64,000 nt of DNA, taken from an uncultured bacterium (GTDB taxonomy: Bacteria; Verrucomicrobiota; Lentisphaeria; Victivallales; UBA1829). Below, piece by piece: positions 16,882 to 26,003 of the stretch. The DNA is taken from assembly GCA_949297765.1 (NCBI GenBank), contig CASFTV010000016.1:1-64000 (forward strand). The letters are read 5' to 3'. The notes below the pieces were generated by a model. It was given only the letters and a program-made list of their open reading frames with translations, was not told where the DNA came from and searched no databases. The translations under genes were made by a program, and so were the position numbers. How positions within the stretch are numbered: position 1 is the stretch's first letter; every line of letters starts with the position of its first letter.

Positions 16882-17817
16882 TCAGATCAGTTTTTTTGTT
16901 TTTCTCGCCTCGGTCGGAGTGTAGCCGGTGATGCGGCGGAATTCACTGGAAAAGTAGAACTGGTCACAATAGCCGAGCTGGAAGGCGATTTCCTTGATGG
17001 TCTGATTGGTTGAGACCAGGAGCTGTTTGGCTAGTTCCATTTTCTTTTCAATCCGGTACTGTATCGGTGTGACACCGAGTTTCCGCTTGAATATTTTGTT
17101 GATGCGCTCCTTTTTGCAGTTCAGTTTTTCTGCAAGGCGGGCGAGGGTCATCCGGGTGTCGAAGTTGCTTTCCAGAATCATCCGTGCGTGGAGGAGCAGA
17201 TTGTCCGCCCCTTTTTTCTCGGGCAGAAGAAGAGAAAGCTCCGTGAGGAAGCCGTACGTTCTTCCGAGAAGTTCGGGGATGACCGTCTCCGAATGTGAAT
17301 GGAGAAGATCGCCGATTTTTCGCACCTGTTCCGCCAGCTCTTCGCACCGTTCCGTCCGGATGACAAGAAGACGGTTCAGCCCTAAGGTCTCCAGATCGGA
17401 AAGCTGATTTTTTCCGATCACCTCCAGAACCACCTTCCGTGAACGTTCGGAATCCCCGTTTTCAAACGAGTAGGAGGTGTTTTTCGGAACGATCAGAATC
17501 TCATTCCGGGAGACCCGAAGGTTTTTCCTGTTGAAGCGGAAGAGAATATCTCCTTCCAGCACCACCACGATCAGCGTGAAGCGGGTGAAGTTTTCCGCGT
17601 ACCAGTACTGATGAATCCGGATCTCCTCCTCCATGCAGAAAGGATAGATGGGAAACATGGCATGGTTCTGAATCTTCCATATCTCGCGCCGTCTGCTGAT
17701 GAACTGATCGTTCGGGGTCCAGGTCATCACATGTTTTCCCGAGATGATGCGGTTGTGTTTCCCCTCATGGATTTTGTCGTTTTTCCTCATGCTTTTGTAT
17801 TCGAAAGCTGTTGACAT
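16882..17817 (-). CDS. AraC-family transcriptional regulator
   Basis: A 311-aa AraC/XylS regulator. An N-terminal cupin-like sensor (~40-160) is followed by the C-terminal double helix-turn-helix (~210-308), with MTLARLAEKLNCKKERINKIF as first HTH and IKEIAFQLGYCDQFYFSSEF plus YTPTEARK as second. Start ATG 17817 follows AAAGGAAGAG. It is divergent from the pseudopilin-glycosidase pair, and the two promoters overlap face to face. It is therefore the likely activator/repressor of that cassette; the signal is unknown. Confidence 0.93.
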   Translation of the reverse strand: MSTAFEYKSMRKNDKIHEGKHNRIISGKHVMTWTPNDQFISRRREIWKIQNHAMFPIYPFCMEEEIRIHQYWYAENFTRFTLIVVVLEGDILFRFNRKNLRVSRNEILIVPKNTSYSFENGDSERSRKVVLEVIGKNQLSDLETLGLNRLLVIRTERCEELAEQVRKIGDLLHSHSETVIPELLGRTYGFLTELSLLLPEKKGADNLLLHARMILESNFDTRMTLARLAEKLNCKKERINKIFKRKLGVTPIQYRIEKKMELAKQLLVSTNQTIKEIAFQLGYCDQFYFSSEFRRITGYTPTEARKTKKLI

Positions 17818-17839
17818 TTCTCTTCCTTTCGCCTATAAT
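17811..17839 (+). promoter_or_regulatory. Perfect-consensus promoter of the pseudopilin-glycosidase operon
   Basis: -35 TTGACA (17811-17816), 17-bp spacer, -10 TATAAT (17834-17839): an exact sigma70 consensus. The -35 overlaps the start codon of the divergent AraC gene. Confidence 0.8.
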
Positions 17840-17840
17840 T

Positions 17841-17868
17841 AATGTAGCATGGACGTTCAGTTTTACAA
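17841..17868 (-). promoter_or_regulatory. Promoter of the AraC-family gene
   Basis: Minus strand -35 TTGTAA (17863-17868), 16-bp spacer, -10 TACATT (17841-17846). It collides with the +1 region of the opposite consensus promoter. Confidence 0.5.
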
Positions 17869-17896
17869 ATAGAATATAAATAAGGATGAAGGAAAA

Positions 17897-18607
17897 ATGA
17901 AACAGAAACGGAAGCATTTCACCCTTGTAGAGCTCCTTGTAGTCATTGCGGTCATTGCAATTCTGGCAGGACTTCTTCTGCCTGCTCTGCAGAAGGCGCG
18001 GGAAAAGGCCAGGGCAGCGGAGTGCTCTGCAAACCTGAAGAACATCGGAGTCTATCTGGTGCAGTACGGAGATGCGTACGACGGGTATTATCCGGCGGCC
18101 GGAGATCTGAGCAACGGGGTTCGTCCGTGGACGGAGGTGCTTGGAAATTTCTGCGGAATTCCGAACAATCGGAAAAGCACGGTGATTCTGCGCTGTCCCG
18201 TCTATCGGGATCTGGTGGCTTCCGACGGATGGTATATGGATAAGACCTATCTCTGCAACGTCTATCTGGCGACCGGGGGATGGGGGCCCGGAAAGTATCC
18301 GAACATCTCCACGATTCCCAAACTGAAATATGTCGCATACAACGGCTATCTGCCGAAAAGCGCGGGATGCCTCAGCGATATTCTCATCATCAGCGATTCC
18401 CGACGGGCGGAGGCATCGAAAAACTATCCATATTTCCGAGTTTCCGGCGAGGCGTCGATTCATCCTCTTCACGGAGGACGGGCAAACTCACTGTTCTTTG
18501 ACGGGCATGTCGATGCGCGAACACCGATTCTGCTGAACCGGCGTTCCGGAGTCCGTGCCTACTACAATGATCTGATCGCGGGCGTCAGCTCTCTGCCGGA
18601 ACTGTAA
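17897..18607 (+). CDS. DUF1559-type pseudopilin (prepilin-like, H-X9-DG protein)
   Basis: This 236-aa protein has a basic leader and a type-IV prepilin methylation helix ([19 protein letters not shown], residues 8-26), then a globular periplasmic domain. The tail [18 protein letters not shown] is the H-X9-DG motif of the pseudopilins greatly expanded in Lentisphaerota and Planctomycetota. Residue -1 of the cleavage site is His instead of the usual Gly. It is co-transcribed with the large glycosidase 29 bases downstream. A surface role in polysaccharide handling is a guess from context. Confidence 0.88.
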   Translation: MKQKRKHFTLVELLVVIAVIAILAGLLLPALQKAREKARAAECSANLKNIGVYLVQYGDAYDGYYPAAGDLSNGVRPWTEVLGNFCGIPNNRKSTVILRCPVYRDLVASDGWYMDKTYLCNVYLATGGWGPGKYPNISTIPKLKYVAYNGYLPKSAGCLSDILIISDSRRAEASKNYPYFRVSGEASIHPLHGGRANSLFFDGHVDARTPILLNRRSGVRAYYNDLIAGVSSLPEL

Positions 18608-18636
18608 GAATTTGAAGGTTGAAGGAGTTTTTGGCA

Positions 18637-21600
18637 ATGATGAAAAAGATTCTGTTGTCCGCTCTTTTTTGCGCGGGCTGGATGGTGTCGGCTGTCGAGG
18701 CGGTCTCGCTGGCCGGGAACGGAAGTCTCCAGCTGAACAATTCCCGGATGGAGTGGTGGCACGCTCCCGCATGGCGCCCGGTCTTCCTGAAGGACGCCAA
18801 AGTGAAAAAGAGCGGATCTGCGGAGACGATTTCCGGAATCAGCCGGATCTCTCCGAATCACAAGGCGGAATTCCAGGCGGAGCTCCGGAAAACCGGAGCG
18901 CGGAAGTGGCGCTATTCCGCCTCGCTGGTGCTGGAGGGGAAAACCGATTCTCTTTCCTTGCAGATCAAATATCCTGTGGCGGTCCCTGTCGATGTCGAGG
19001 TCGGCGGGAAGGTGCTGGAGCTGAAGGGGGAAAAGACGAAGGGGATCGTGTTCAGTACACCGGGCCATCTCCGCGAACGTTCGCTTGTCCTGGTGGCGGG
19101 CAACACCCGCTTCACGATCCGCGGATCGTTCCGGGTCCGGATCAACGATGCGCGAGTCTGGAGCAAAGAACCTCTGTATACGGTGAGCATTCTGCCCGAA
19201 ATCCGGGAGAAGGGGACGCGGACCGGACTCCAGATCGAAATCGAGGAGGAGAAGCTGACCAGTTCCCCGGTCGTTCTCGCTTCCGCGGCAAATATGGGAT
19301 TCCGCGACGAAAAGGCCGACGATGGAACCGGCGGATGGACCGATCAGGGACCGACCAACGATCTTGCCTGCATTCGTCCGGGCGACGCCGTCTTTGCCGG
19401 AATCCGTTTCCATATTGCCGATCCGGAGAAGCAGAACAACCGGAGCTGCATTGTACGTTCCTCTTCCCGGCGTTTTCCGCACTCCGGGGCGATTCCGGTG
19501 AATGCGGATTCTCCGCATCGCTATCTTGCGCTGCTGCATGCGGCGGCGTGGGTTCCGCAGTCGGGAGAGGCGGTCGGAACGGTTGCGGTCACCTATGCGG
19601 ATTCGTCCCGGCAGGAGATCCCTGTCCGTGCGGGCGCCGACTGCGGAAACTGGTGGAATCCGAAGCTCCATTTTCTCAATGGGGTCGTGGCGTGGACCGG
19701 AGAGAACAGGAGTGGAACGGTCGGGCTGTATGTTTCTCTGTTCCGCCTGAAGAACAGAAAAGTGAGATCGCTCGAATTCCTGCCGGGGAAGGGAGTCTGG
19801 ATGGTCGCGGGGGTTTCCTTTGCGAATCTGCGGCCCGGACGGATGGTCGGAGAGGCGCATGTGATCTCTGCGGGGAGTGCATGGAAACCGTACGAGATGC
19901 CGCTCCGTTACCGGAAGGGATCGCCGCTTGATTTCTCCGGCTGGACGGAGGCTCCGGCAGGGAAGTTCGGACGGGTCGTCGTGCATCCGGAAGGATATTT
20001 CACATTTGAACAGGCTCCGGATCGGCGGATCCGCTTTTTCGGGACCAACATCTGCCAGCGTCTTGTCGCGCCGACCCGCGAAGAGGCGGACATCCTTGCG
20101 GAGCGTCTTGCCGCCGAGGGATACAACTCCATCCGATTCCACCAGTTTGAAAAATTCATCATGGACTGGTCCCGCAACGATACTCTCCACTTCAACAAGG
20201 AGAATCTGGACCGCTTCCACTACTTTTACGCCCGTTTGCGAGAGAAGGGCATGTACATCACCACCGACATCTATGCGACCCGTCCGATCAAACCCGGCGA
20301 CCGCATCGCAGAGTGCCGGAGCACCATGAACGACGGCTACCGGAAGGTTCTGCAGTTCTTTTCCGATTCCGCCCTGGAAAACTGGAAGGAATATGCCCGC
20401 CGCGTGCTGACAATGAAAAATTCCTACACCGGAATGAGCATGGCGGAGGATCCCGCATTCTTTTCGCTCAATCTCGACAACGAGGCCGCGCTGTTCGCGA
20501 TCTGGAAAAGCATACCGGATCTTCTTCCCCTGATCGCCTCCCGGTACGAGCAGTGGCTGAAAGAGAAGGGAATCTACACGCCGGAACTCGCGGCGGAACG
20601 ACAGGAAACTTTCTGGAAATTCCTTGCCGAACGTCAGAACTCCCTGATGGAAAAAGAGATCCGGTTCCTTCGGGAGGAGCTGGGGGTGAAGGCGCTGATT
20701 ACCAATCTGAACAATGTCGCGTCGCCCTCGCTTCAGGGATTCCGAGACACGCTTCCGGTTCTGGATCAGCACATCTATCACGACCATCCGTCGTTTCCGA
20801 TGAACAACTGGACGCCGCCGGTCGCGTACAATCAGAATTCGGATCTTTCGAAATATGCCGCCGCGATGCGCTCCTGCATGCCGGTCCGCATTCCCGGAAA
20901 ACCGATGATGATTACCGAGATCAACTACTGCTATCCGAATCAGTACCGCAGCGAGATGGGGGCGCTGGCCGGCGGATATGCTGCGCTTCAGGACTGGGAT
21001 GCTCTCTACCGCTTCTGCTATGAATTCCGGCGGGCGAATATCTTCCAGCCAAAGGCGCCCGGATCCTTCTGTTCCTTCTCGGATCCGATTGCAACGCTGA
21101 CGGAACGGATCATCTACTTTCTGTTCGTCCGCGGAGATGTTTCCGCCGCCTCGAATCCTCCGCTCTGCTGCACTTGGAAATCGGAGAGGTACGGCGAGAA
21201 GTTCCCTGCGGGGTTCTCCCGCCTCGGACTGATCGGGAAAATCGGATCCGTTTCTGCCGCGTCAAAAGCGGAGAATGTTGTGAAGATAGACTGTTCTTCT
21301 CCCGACTGGCGGTCGAAGCTTCCGAAGGCGTTCCGGCGTGCCGATGCTCTTCTGGAGCGCAATGCCGCCGTGACCAGCCTGACCGGAGAGATCACGCTGG
21401 ATCCCGCCGGCTCGGTCCGGGTGGTGACACCCCGTTCCGAAGTCCTGACCTTCCGGGGAAGATCCGCCGAAGGGCGCTTCCTGAAAGTGAAAAATGCCGG
21501 TCCGTTTGCGACGGTGTCTGTTCATTCGCTCGACGGAAAGCCTCTGCGGGAGAGCCGGAGTCTGCTTCTCTTCCATCTGACCGACTCGCTTGCATCGGGG

Positions 21601-21846
21601 AGCCGGTTTCAGACACCGCTTCGCGACCTGATGCTGAAGGACGGGGTTTTCCCGATGCTCGTCGCCCGCGGCAGTGCAGACGTGTCTCTGGGAACATCCG
21701 GTTCCGGATGGCGGATTCAGTCGCTCCGGGCCGACGGGACTGTGCTGGCGTCCATCCCCTTCCGCACGGAGAAGGACAGAATAATCTTTTCCGTTTCCAC
21801 ACATTCGCCTGCGGGATGCTGCATGATCTATCACCTTTCCCGGTGA
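18637..21846 (+). CDS. Large secreted glycoside hydrolase, clan GH-A-like
   Basis: A 1069-aa protein with a signal peptide (residues ~1-20, MMKKILLSALFCAGW..). Residues ~20-450 look beta-rich and may bind carbohydrate. A TIM-barrel-like catalytic region starts near GTNICQRLVAPTREEAD (~470). Likely acid/base and nucleophile glutamates are E616 (NLDNEAALF) and E761 (MMITEINYCY), in the order expected for clan GH-A. A further beta domain ends the protein. No CAZy family can be named confidently from the sequence. The ATG at 18637, nine bases after GGAG, is preferred to TTG 18619. Confidence 0.8.
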   Translation: MMKKILLSALFCAGWMVSAVEAVSLAGNGSLQLNNSRMEWWHAPAWRPVFLKDAKVKKSGSAETISGISRISPNHKAEFQAELRKTGARKWRYSASLVLEGKTDSLSLQIKYPVAVPVDVEVGGKVLELKGEKTKGIVFSTPGHLRERSLVLVAGNTRFTIRGSFRVRINDARVWSKEPLYTVSILPEIREKGTRTGLQIEIEEEKLTSSPVVLASAANMGFRDEKADDGTGGWTDQGPTNDLACIRPGDAVFAGIRFHIADPEKQNNRSCIVRSSSRRFPHSGAIPVNADSPHRYLALLHAAAWVPQSGEAVGTVAVTYADSSRQEIPVRAGADCGNWWNPKLHFLNGVVAWTGENRSGTVGLYVSLFRLKNRKVRSLEFLPGKGVWMVAGVSFANLRPGRMVGEAHVISAGSAWKPYEMPLRYRKGSPLDFSGWTEAPAGKFGRVVVHPEGYFTFEQAPDRRIRFFGTNICQRLVAPTREEADILAERLAAEGYNSIRFHQFEKFIMDWSRNDTLHFNKENLDRFHYFYARLREKGMYITTDIYATRPIKPGDRIAECRSTMNDGYRKVLQFFSDSALENWKEYARRVLTMKNSYTGMSMAEDPAFFSLNLDNEAALFAIWKSIPDLLPLIASRYEQWLKEKGIYTPELAAERQETFWKFLAERQNSLMEKEIRFLREELGVKALITNLNNVASPSLQGFRDTLPVLDQHIYHDHPSFPMNNWTPPVAYNQNSDLSKYAAAMRSCMPVRIPGKPMMITEINYCYPNQYRSEMGALAGGYAALQDWDALYRFCYEFRRANIFQPKAPGSFCSFSDPIATLTERIIYFLFVRGDVSAASNPPLCCTWKSERYGEKFPAGFSRLGLIGKIGSVSAASKAENVVKIDCSSPDWRSKLPKAFRRADALLERNAAVTSLTGEITLDPAGSVRVVTPRSEVLTFRGRSAEGRFLKVKNAGPFATVSVHSLDGKPLRESRSLLLFHLTDSLASGSRFQTPLRDLMLKDGVFPMLVARGSADVSLGTSGSGWRIQSLRADGTVLASIPFRTEKDRIIFSVSTHSPAGCCMIYHLSR

Positions 21847-21857
21847 TGTTTTTCTTT
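21830..21857 (+). terminator. Terminator of the pseudopilin-glycosidase operon
   Basis: Stem ATCACC/GGTGAT with a 6-nt loop, overlapping the glycosidase stop codon and followed by GTTTTTCTTT. Confidence 0.6.
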
Positions 21858-21952
21858 CCCGGTCTGCTTCCGGAACGCGGGAATCTTGCGGCGTCCCGTG
21901 CGGAGGAGCTTCCTTCCTCCGTTCCTTTTCGCCGGGAATTTGCGTTTCCTGC

Positions 21953-21981
21953 TTGGTATTTTGTGAAATGTGTGATATAGT
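21953..21981 (+). promoter_or_regulatory. Promoter of hisG
   Basis: -35 TTGGTA (21953-21958), 17-bp spacer, -10 TATAGT (21976-21981), about 33 bases from the predicted start site to the start codon. Confidence 0.7.
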
Positions 21982-22020
21982 ATCCCTTCAAATGCAGGAA
22001 AATGAAACAGGAGAATCCGA

Positions 22021-22896
22021 ATGGACGACAAACTGATGCTTGGACTGCCGAAAGGCAGTCTCGAACAGGCGACAACCGATATGTTCGCAAAGGCCGGATA
22101 TAAGATCGAAATCAATTCCCGCTCTTATTTCCCCACCATCGACGACAAGGAAATCGAGTGCATGCTGATCCGCGCTCAGGAGATGTCCCGCTATGTGGAG
22201 GAGGGAATCCTCGACTGCGGACTCACCGGCTATGACTGGATTCGCGAAAACGGTTCCGATGTGGTCGAGGTCGCCGAACTGGTCTATGGAAAGGTCGGAC
22301 GCAACCCGCTCCGCTGGGTCCTCGCGGTCCCGGAAAATTCCGAAATCCATTCCGTCAAGGATCTCGAAGGAAAACGCATCGCCACCGAAGCGGTCGGCAT
22401 GACCAAACGCTATCTGGCGGAAAAACATGTGACGGCCAATGTGGAGTTCTCCTGGGGCGCGACGGAAGTGAAGCCGCCCCGGCTGGCGGACGCAATCGTC
22501 GAAATCACCGAAACCGGCTCCTCCCTGCGGGCGAACAAACTGAAAATCATCGACACCCTCTGCACCAGCACCACCCGGTTCATTGCCAACAAAAAGGCGA
22601 TGGAATGTCCGTTCAAAAAACGGAAGATCGAACGCATCGCTCTGCTGCTGAAGGCGGTTCTGCTGGCGGAAGGGAAGGTGGGAATCATGCTGAACATCCG
22701 CAAGAAGGATCTGCCCAACGTACTCGGAAAACTGCCCGCGCTGGAGCGGCCGACCGTTTCCGACCTGGCCGATCCCGAGTGGGCGGCTCTGAATACCATC
22801 GTCACGGAGCATGTGGTCCGGGATCTGATTCCGGAGCTCAAGGAACTTGGCGCGTGCGGAATCGTCGAATATCCGCTGAACAAACTTGTCGAGTAA
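22021..22896 (+). CDS. hisG: ATP phosphoribosyltransferase (long form)
   Basis: This 291-aa enzyme condenses ATP with PRPP in the first step of histidine biosynthesis. The catalytic bilobed core has [24 protein letters not shown], the PRPP-loop region [18 protein letters not shown], and a C-terminal HisG_C regulatory domain (~210-291). It is therefore the hexameric, histidine-inhibited long form that needs no HisZ. It stands alone with its own promoter and terminator; no other his gene is in the window. Confidence 0.95.
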   Translation: MDDKLMLGLPKGSLEQATTDMFAKAGYKIEINSRSYFPTIDDKEIECMLIRAQEMSRYVEEGILDCGLTGYDWIRENGSDVVEVAELVYGKVGRNPLRWVLAVPENSEIHSVKDLEGKRIATEAVGMTKRYLAEKHVTANVEFSWGATEVKPPRLADAIVEITETGSSLRANKLKIIDTLCTSTTRFIANKKAMECPFKKRKIERIALLLKAVLLAEGKVGIMLNIRKKDLPNVLGKLPALERPTVSDLADPEWAALNTIVTEHVVRDLIPELKELGACGIVEYPLNKLVE

Positions 22897-22911
22897 GACC
22901 GGCTCCGCCGG

Positions 22912-22954
22912 AATCCGCGGATGCCGTGCTGCGTCCGCGGATTTTCTTTTTTTT
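22912..22954 (+). terminator. Strong rho-independent terminator of hisG
   Basis: Perfect 10-bp stem AATCCGCGGA/TCCGCGGATT (22912-22921, 22934-22943) followed by TTCTTTTTTTT. Confidence 0.9.
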
Positions 22955-23023
22955 GCCAGACCCTTTTCGGGAAAACCGCTGTCTAACAGCTGAAACCTGT
23001 AATTTTTCAGAAAGGGGAAGCCC

Positions 23024-25951
23024 ATGAAACGGATTTTTTTGACCACAGCGCTTGTCGCTCTGATCGGATCGGCGTTGGGAACAGGAGCTGCAGAAATGAA
23101 AACATCCAGAGATCCCGCGGGAAATTCATACGCCTATGTTCCGAACGATCCGTTCGACGCACGGATTTATCAGCTGCCCAACGGGCTGACGGTGTTCCTT
23201 TCGAGGAATCCGTCGAGGCCGCGGGTCTCCGTTCTGACCATTGTCCGGGCGGGGTCCACCGACGAACCGTCCACTTCCACCGGTCTGGCCCATTACTTTG
23301 AACATATGATGTTCAAGGGAACGTCGCGCATGGGAACGCTCGACTGGGAAAAGGAAAAACCGCTTCTTGACCGCATTTCCGCGCTGTTCGAGGAACGGAA
23401 GAAAGAGAAGGATCCGGAACGGAAGAAGGCGCTTTATGCGGAAATCGACCGCCTTTCGAATGAGGCGGCTCGTTACGCGGCGGCGGGGGAGTTTTCCAAA
23501 CTCGCCTCTTCCATCGGGACTTCGGGACTCAACGCGGCAACCGGAAATGATTTCACCGTCTACATGGGCGAGGTCCCGGCCAACGAACTGGGGAAATATC
23601 TGGCTCTGGACGCGGAACGCTTCTCCCGTCCGGTTCTCCGTCTGTTCCATACCGAGCTGGAGACGGTTTACGAGGAGTTCAACCGTGCGCAGGACAAGGA
23701 CGCCATGATCTCCTATGAGGCGCTCAACCGTGCAATTCTGCCGACCCATCCCGCCGGGCGCTCCATCATCGGGATCCCGGACCACCTGAAAAATCCGTCG
23801 ATGAAGGACATCATGACCTTTTTCGACCGCTATTATGTCCCCGGGAACATGGCTGTTGCGATTGTCGGAGATCTGGAGTTCGAGAAGACATACCGGCTGG
23901 TTGCCGACACCTTCGGCCGTCTCAAACCCGGTCCGCTTCCGGTCCGGAAGACGCCGGTGGAAGTGCCGCTTTCCGAAAACCGGATTCTCACGGTGAAGGG
24001 ACCGGAGGCCGCGCATGTGCGCATCGGCTTCCGGATTGAGCGCTCGCCGAGAAATGTCGCGCTTCTGACTCTGATTTCCCGTCTTCTGAAAGATTCCGGA
24101 TACGGACTTCTGGAGCAGAATCTGCTGCGGACTCAGAAGGTTCTCAGCGCAGGCTGCTATCCCCGGACCGGACGGGAGTATCTCCTGCTCCTGCTCGACG
24201 GGATGCCGCGTGCGGGGCAGTCCCTTGACGAGGTCTCCGCTCTGCTCCTTCAGGAGATTGAAAAACTCCGCAGGGGAGAGTATGAGGACTGGCGGATCCG
24301 AGCCGTCGCAGAAAACTGCCGCGTCAGCAATGCGGAGATCCGCGAAGGCGACAATATGAATCTCGCATGGGAGTTCGCCGATCTGTTTGTCAACAACGAA
24401 CCCTACGTCACCCTTCTCAATACGCCCGACCTCATCGCCGGATTCACGAAGCGGGATGTTTCGGAATTCATTGAAACGTACTTCAAACACTCTGTCCGGG
24501 TGGACAAGCTCACCGGCGAGCCATCCGGCCGGGTCAAGGTGGAGAAACCGGCGATCACGCCTGTCGCCTTGAATTCCTCCCGGGAATCCGAGTTCAGCCG
24601 TCGGTTCGGAGCGCTTCCGCCTTCTCCGGCCGTGGAGCCGCATTTCGTGGATCCCGCCCGCGACATCTCCACCGTGGAGCTGCCGAACGGAATCACCGTC
24701 AAGCGCATGAACCTGTTTTCCGGATCCGGACTGTTCCATGCGGAACGGGTGATCGAAATCTCCTCTTACGGGAATCCGGAAATCGAACTGGCGCTCGGCT
24801 ATCTGGACTATCTCGGAACGCCGGAATACTCCGTGGAGGCTCTGCGCCAGGAGTTCTACAAGCTCGGCGTGAAGTTTGAGCTGTCGATCAACAAGTTCGC
24901 ATTGACCGTGGAACTCACGGGGCCGGATGCGAATCTGAAAAAAGCGGTCGCGCTGATGGAGCATTTCCTCCGCGATGCAAAAGCGGATCCCGCCGCCTAC
25001 CGCCGCTATGTGGACGGCATTCTCAAAGACCGTGCCGATGCCAAACTCAGTCCGGGCGCGGTGTTCCAGCGCGCCGCCGCCTATGCGTGGTACGGAAAGA
25101 AGAACCCTTATACCGCTCTGCTGAGCGAGGCGGAACTGCGGGCGATCCGGCCGGAAGATCTTCTCGCCCGGCTCCGGGAGGTGTTCGGGAAGTATAAGAG
25201 CACATTCGTGTATGCCGGACCTTCCCCGATGGAGACCGTTCTTGAAGCGGCAAAACAGATTCAGAGCAGCGGCACCGTCTCTCCCGAGAACCGGGTCCGC
25301 TATGTTCCGCGGACCGTGGAGAAGCCGACGATCTATCTGGTGGATTTCGATACCGTGCAGATGCGGGTCGGCTTTACTTCCGCCGGTCCGGAGTTTTCCC
25401 TTCGAGATCTCCCGTTCGGGGAGGTGTTCAACGAATATTTCTGCGCCGGTCTGGATTCCATCGTGTTCCAGGAGATCCGTGAATCGCGCGCGCTGGCCTA
25501 TTCCGCGGGCGGTTCCTACGAACAGTCGCTGCAGAAAGACCGCCGCAACGTCATCTACATGGTTGCCGGAACGCAGGGCGACAAGCTCTTCGAGGTCATC
25601 AGCACCATGCGCTCCATCCTTGGAAAAATGCCTCTTTACGAAGGGAAATTCCAGAGCGCCCGCGATTCCCTCCTGAAGAAAATCGCCACGGAACGGATCA
25701 TCGGGCTGGAACTGTTCGGCTTCGAACAGAAAATGAAACGCATCGGGACAAACACCGACTGGCGGAAAACGGAGTATGAAACGGTCCGTAAAATGAATCT
25801 TCCGCTTCTGGCGGATTTCTTCAACCGGGTTCTTGCGCCCCTGAAATACGACATCATCATTGTCGGGAAGGCGTCCTCAATCGACCGGGAGAAGCTGGCC
25901 CGCTACGGGACGGTGGTCGATCTCAAGCTCAAGGACCTCTTCGGCTACTGA
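23024..25951 (+). CDS. Secreted M16-family zinc protease (insulinase/pitrilysin type)
   Basis: A 975-aa protein with a signal peptide (~1-23). The inverted zinc motif HYFEH (H90, E93, H94) lies in an active N-terminal M16 unit, and the distal Glu is in LETVYEEFNRAQD. PTHPAGRSIIGIPDHL and MTFFDRYYVPGNMAVAIVGD are typical of M16. A second, inactive M16 repeat occupies ~540-970, including QEIRESRALAYSAGG (the substrate-binding R/Y pair). It probably degrades peptides in the periplasm. It starts with GGGGAAGCCC before ATG 23024; no clear promoter follows the hisG terminator. Confidence 0.93.
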   Translation: MKRIFLTTALVALIGSALGTGAAEMKTSRDPAGNSYAYVPNDPFDARIYQLPNGLTVFLSRNPSRPRVSVLTIVRAGSTDEPSTSTGLAHYFEHMMFKGTSRMGTLDWEKEKPLLDRISALFEERKKEKDPERKKALYAEIDRLSNEAARYAAAGEFSKLASSIGTSGLNAATGNDFTVYMGEVPANELGKYLALDAERFSRPVLRLFHTELETVYEEFNRAQDKDAMISYEALNRAILPTHPAGRSIIGIPDHLKNPSMKDIMTFFDRYYVPGNMAVAIVGDLEFEKTYRLVADTFGRLKPGPLPVRKTPVEVPLSENRILTVKGPEAAHVRIGFRIERSPRNVALLTLISRLLKDSGYGLLEQNLLRTQKVLSAGCYPRTGREYLLLLLDGMPRAGQSLDEVSALLLQEIEKLRRGEYEDWRIRAVAENCRVSNAEIREGDNMNLAWEFADLFVNNEPYVTLLNTPDLIAGFTKRDVSEFIETYFKHSVRVDKLTGEPSGRVKVEKPAITPVALNSSRESEFSRRFGALPPSPAVEPHFVDPARDISTVELPNGITVKRMNLFSGSGLFHAERVIEISSYGNPEIELALGYLDYLGTPEYSVEALRQEFYKLGVKFELSINKFALTVELTGPDANLKKAVALMEHFLRDAKADPAAYRRYVDGILKDRADAKLSPGAVFQRAAAYAWYGKKNPYTALLSEAELRAIRPEDLLARLREVFGKYKSTFVYAGPSPMETVLEAAKQIQSSGTVSPENRVRYVPRTVEKPTIYLVDFDTVQMRVGFTSAGPEFSLRDLPFGEVFNEYFCAGLDSIVFQEIRESRALAYSAGGSYEQSLQKDRRNVIYMVAGTQGDKLFEVISTMRSILGKMPLYEGKFQSARDSLLKKIATERIIGLELFGFEQKMKRIGTNTDWRKTEYETVRKMNLPLLADFFNRVLAPLKYDIIIVGKASSIDREKLARYGTVVDLKLKDLFGY

Positions 25952-25957
25952 TCTCTG

Positions 25958-25983
25958 CGCCGGACGGGACAGCCCGTCCGGCG
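25958..25983. terminator. Bidirectional hairpin between convergent genes
   Basis: Perfect 11-bp stem CGCCGGACGGG/CCCGTCCGGCG with loop ACAG, between the M16 protease and the tandem PilT gene. It lacks a T-tract. Confidence 0.55.
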
Positions 25984-26003
25984 GTGTGTCCGCATAAGGT
26001 GTC

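Noticed and set aside
18562-20787. 741-codon frame opposite the large glycosidase
   Set aside because: Antisense shadow; the plus-strand gene has a signal peptide, start signals and catalytic motifs.
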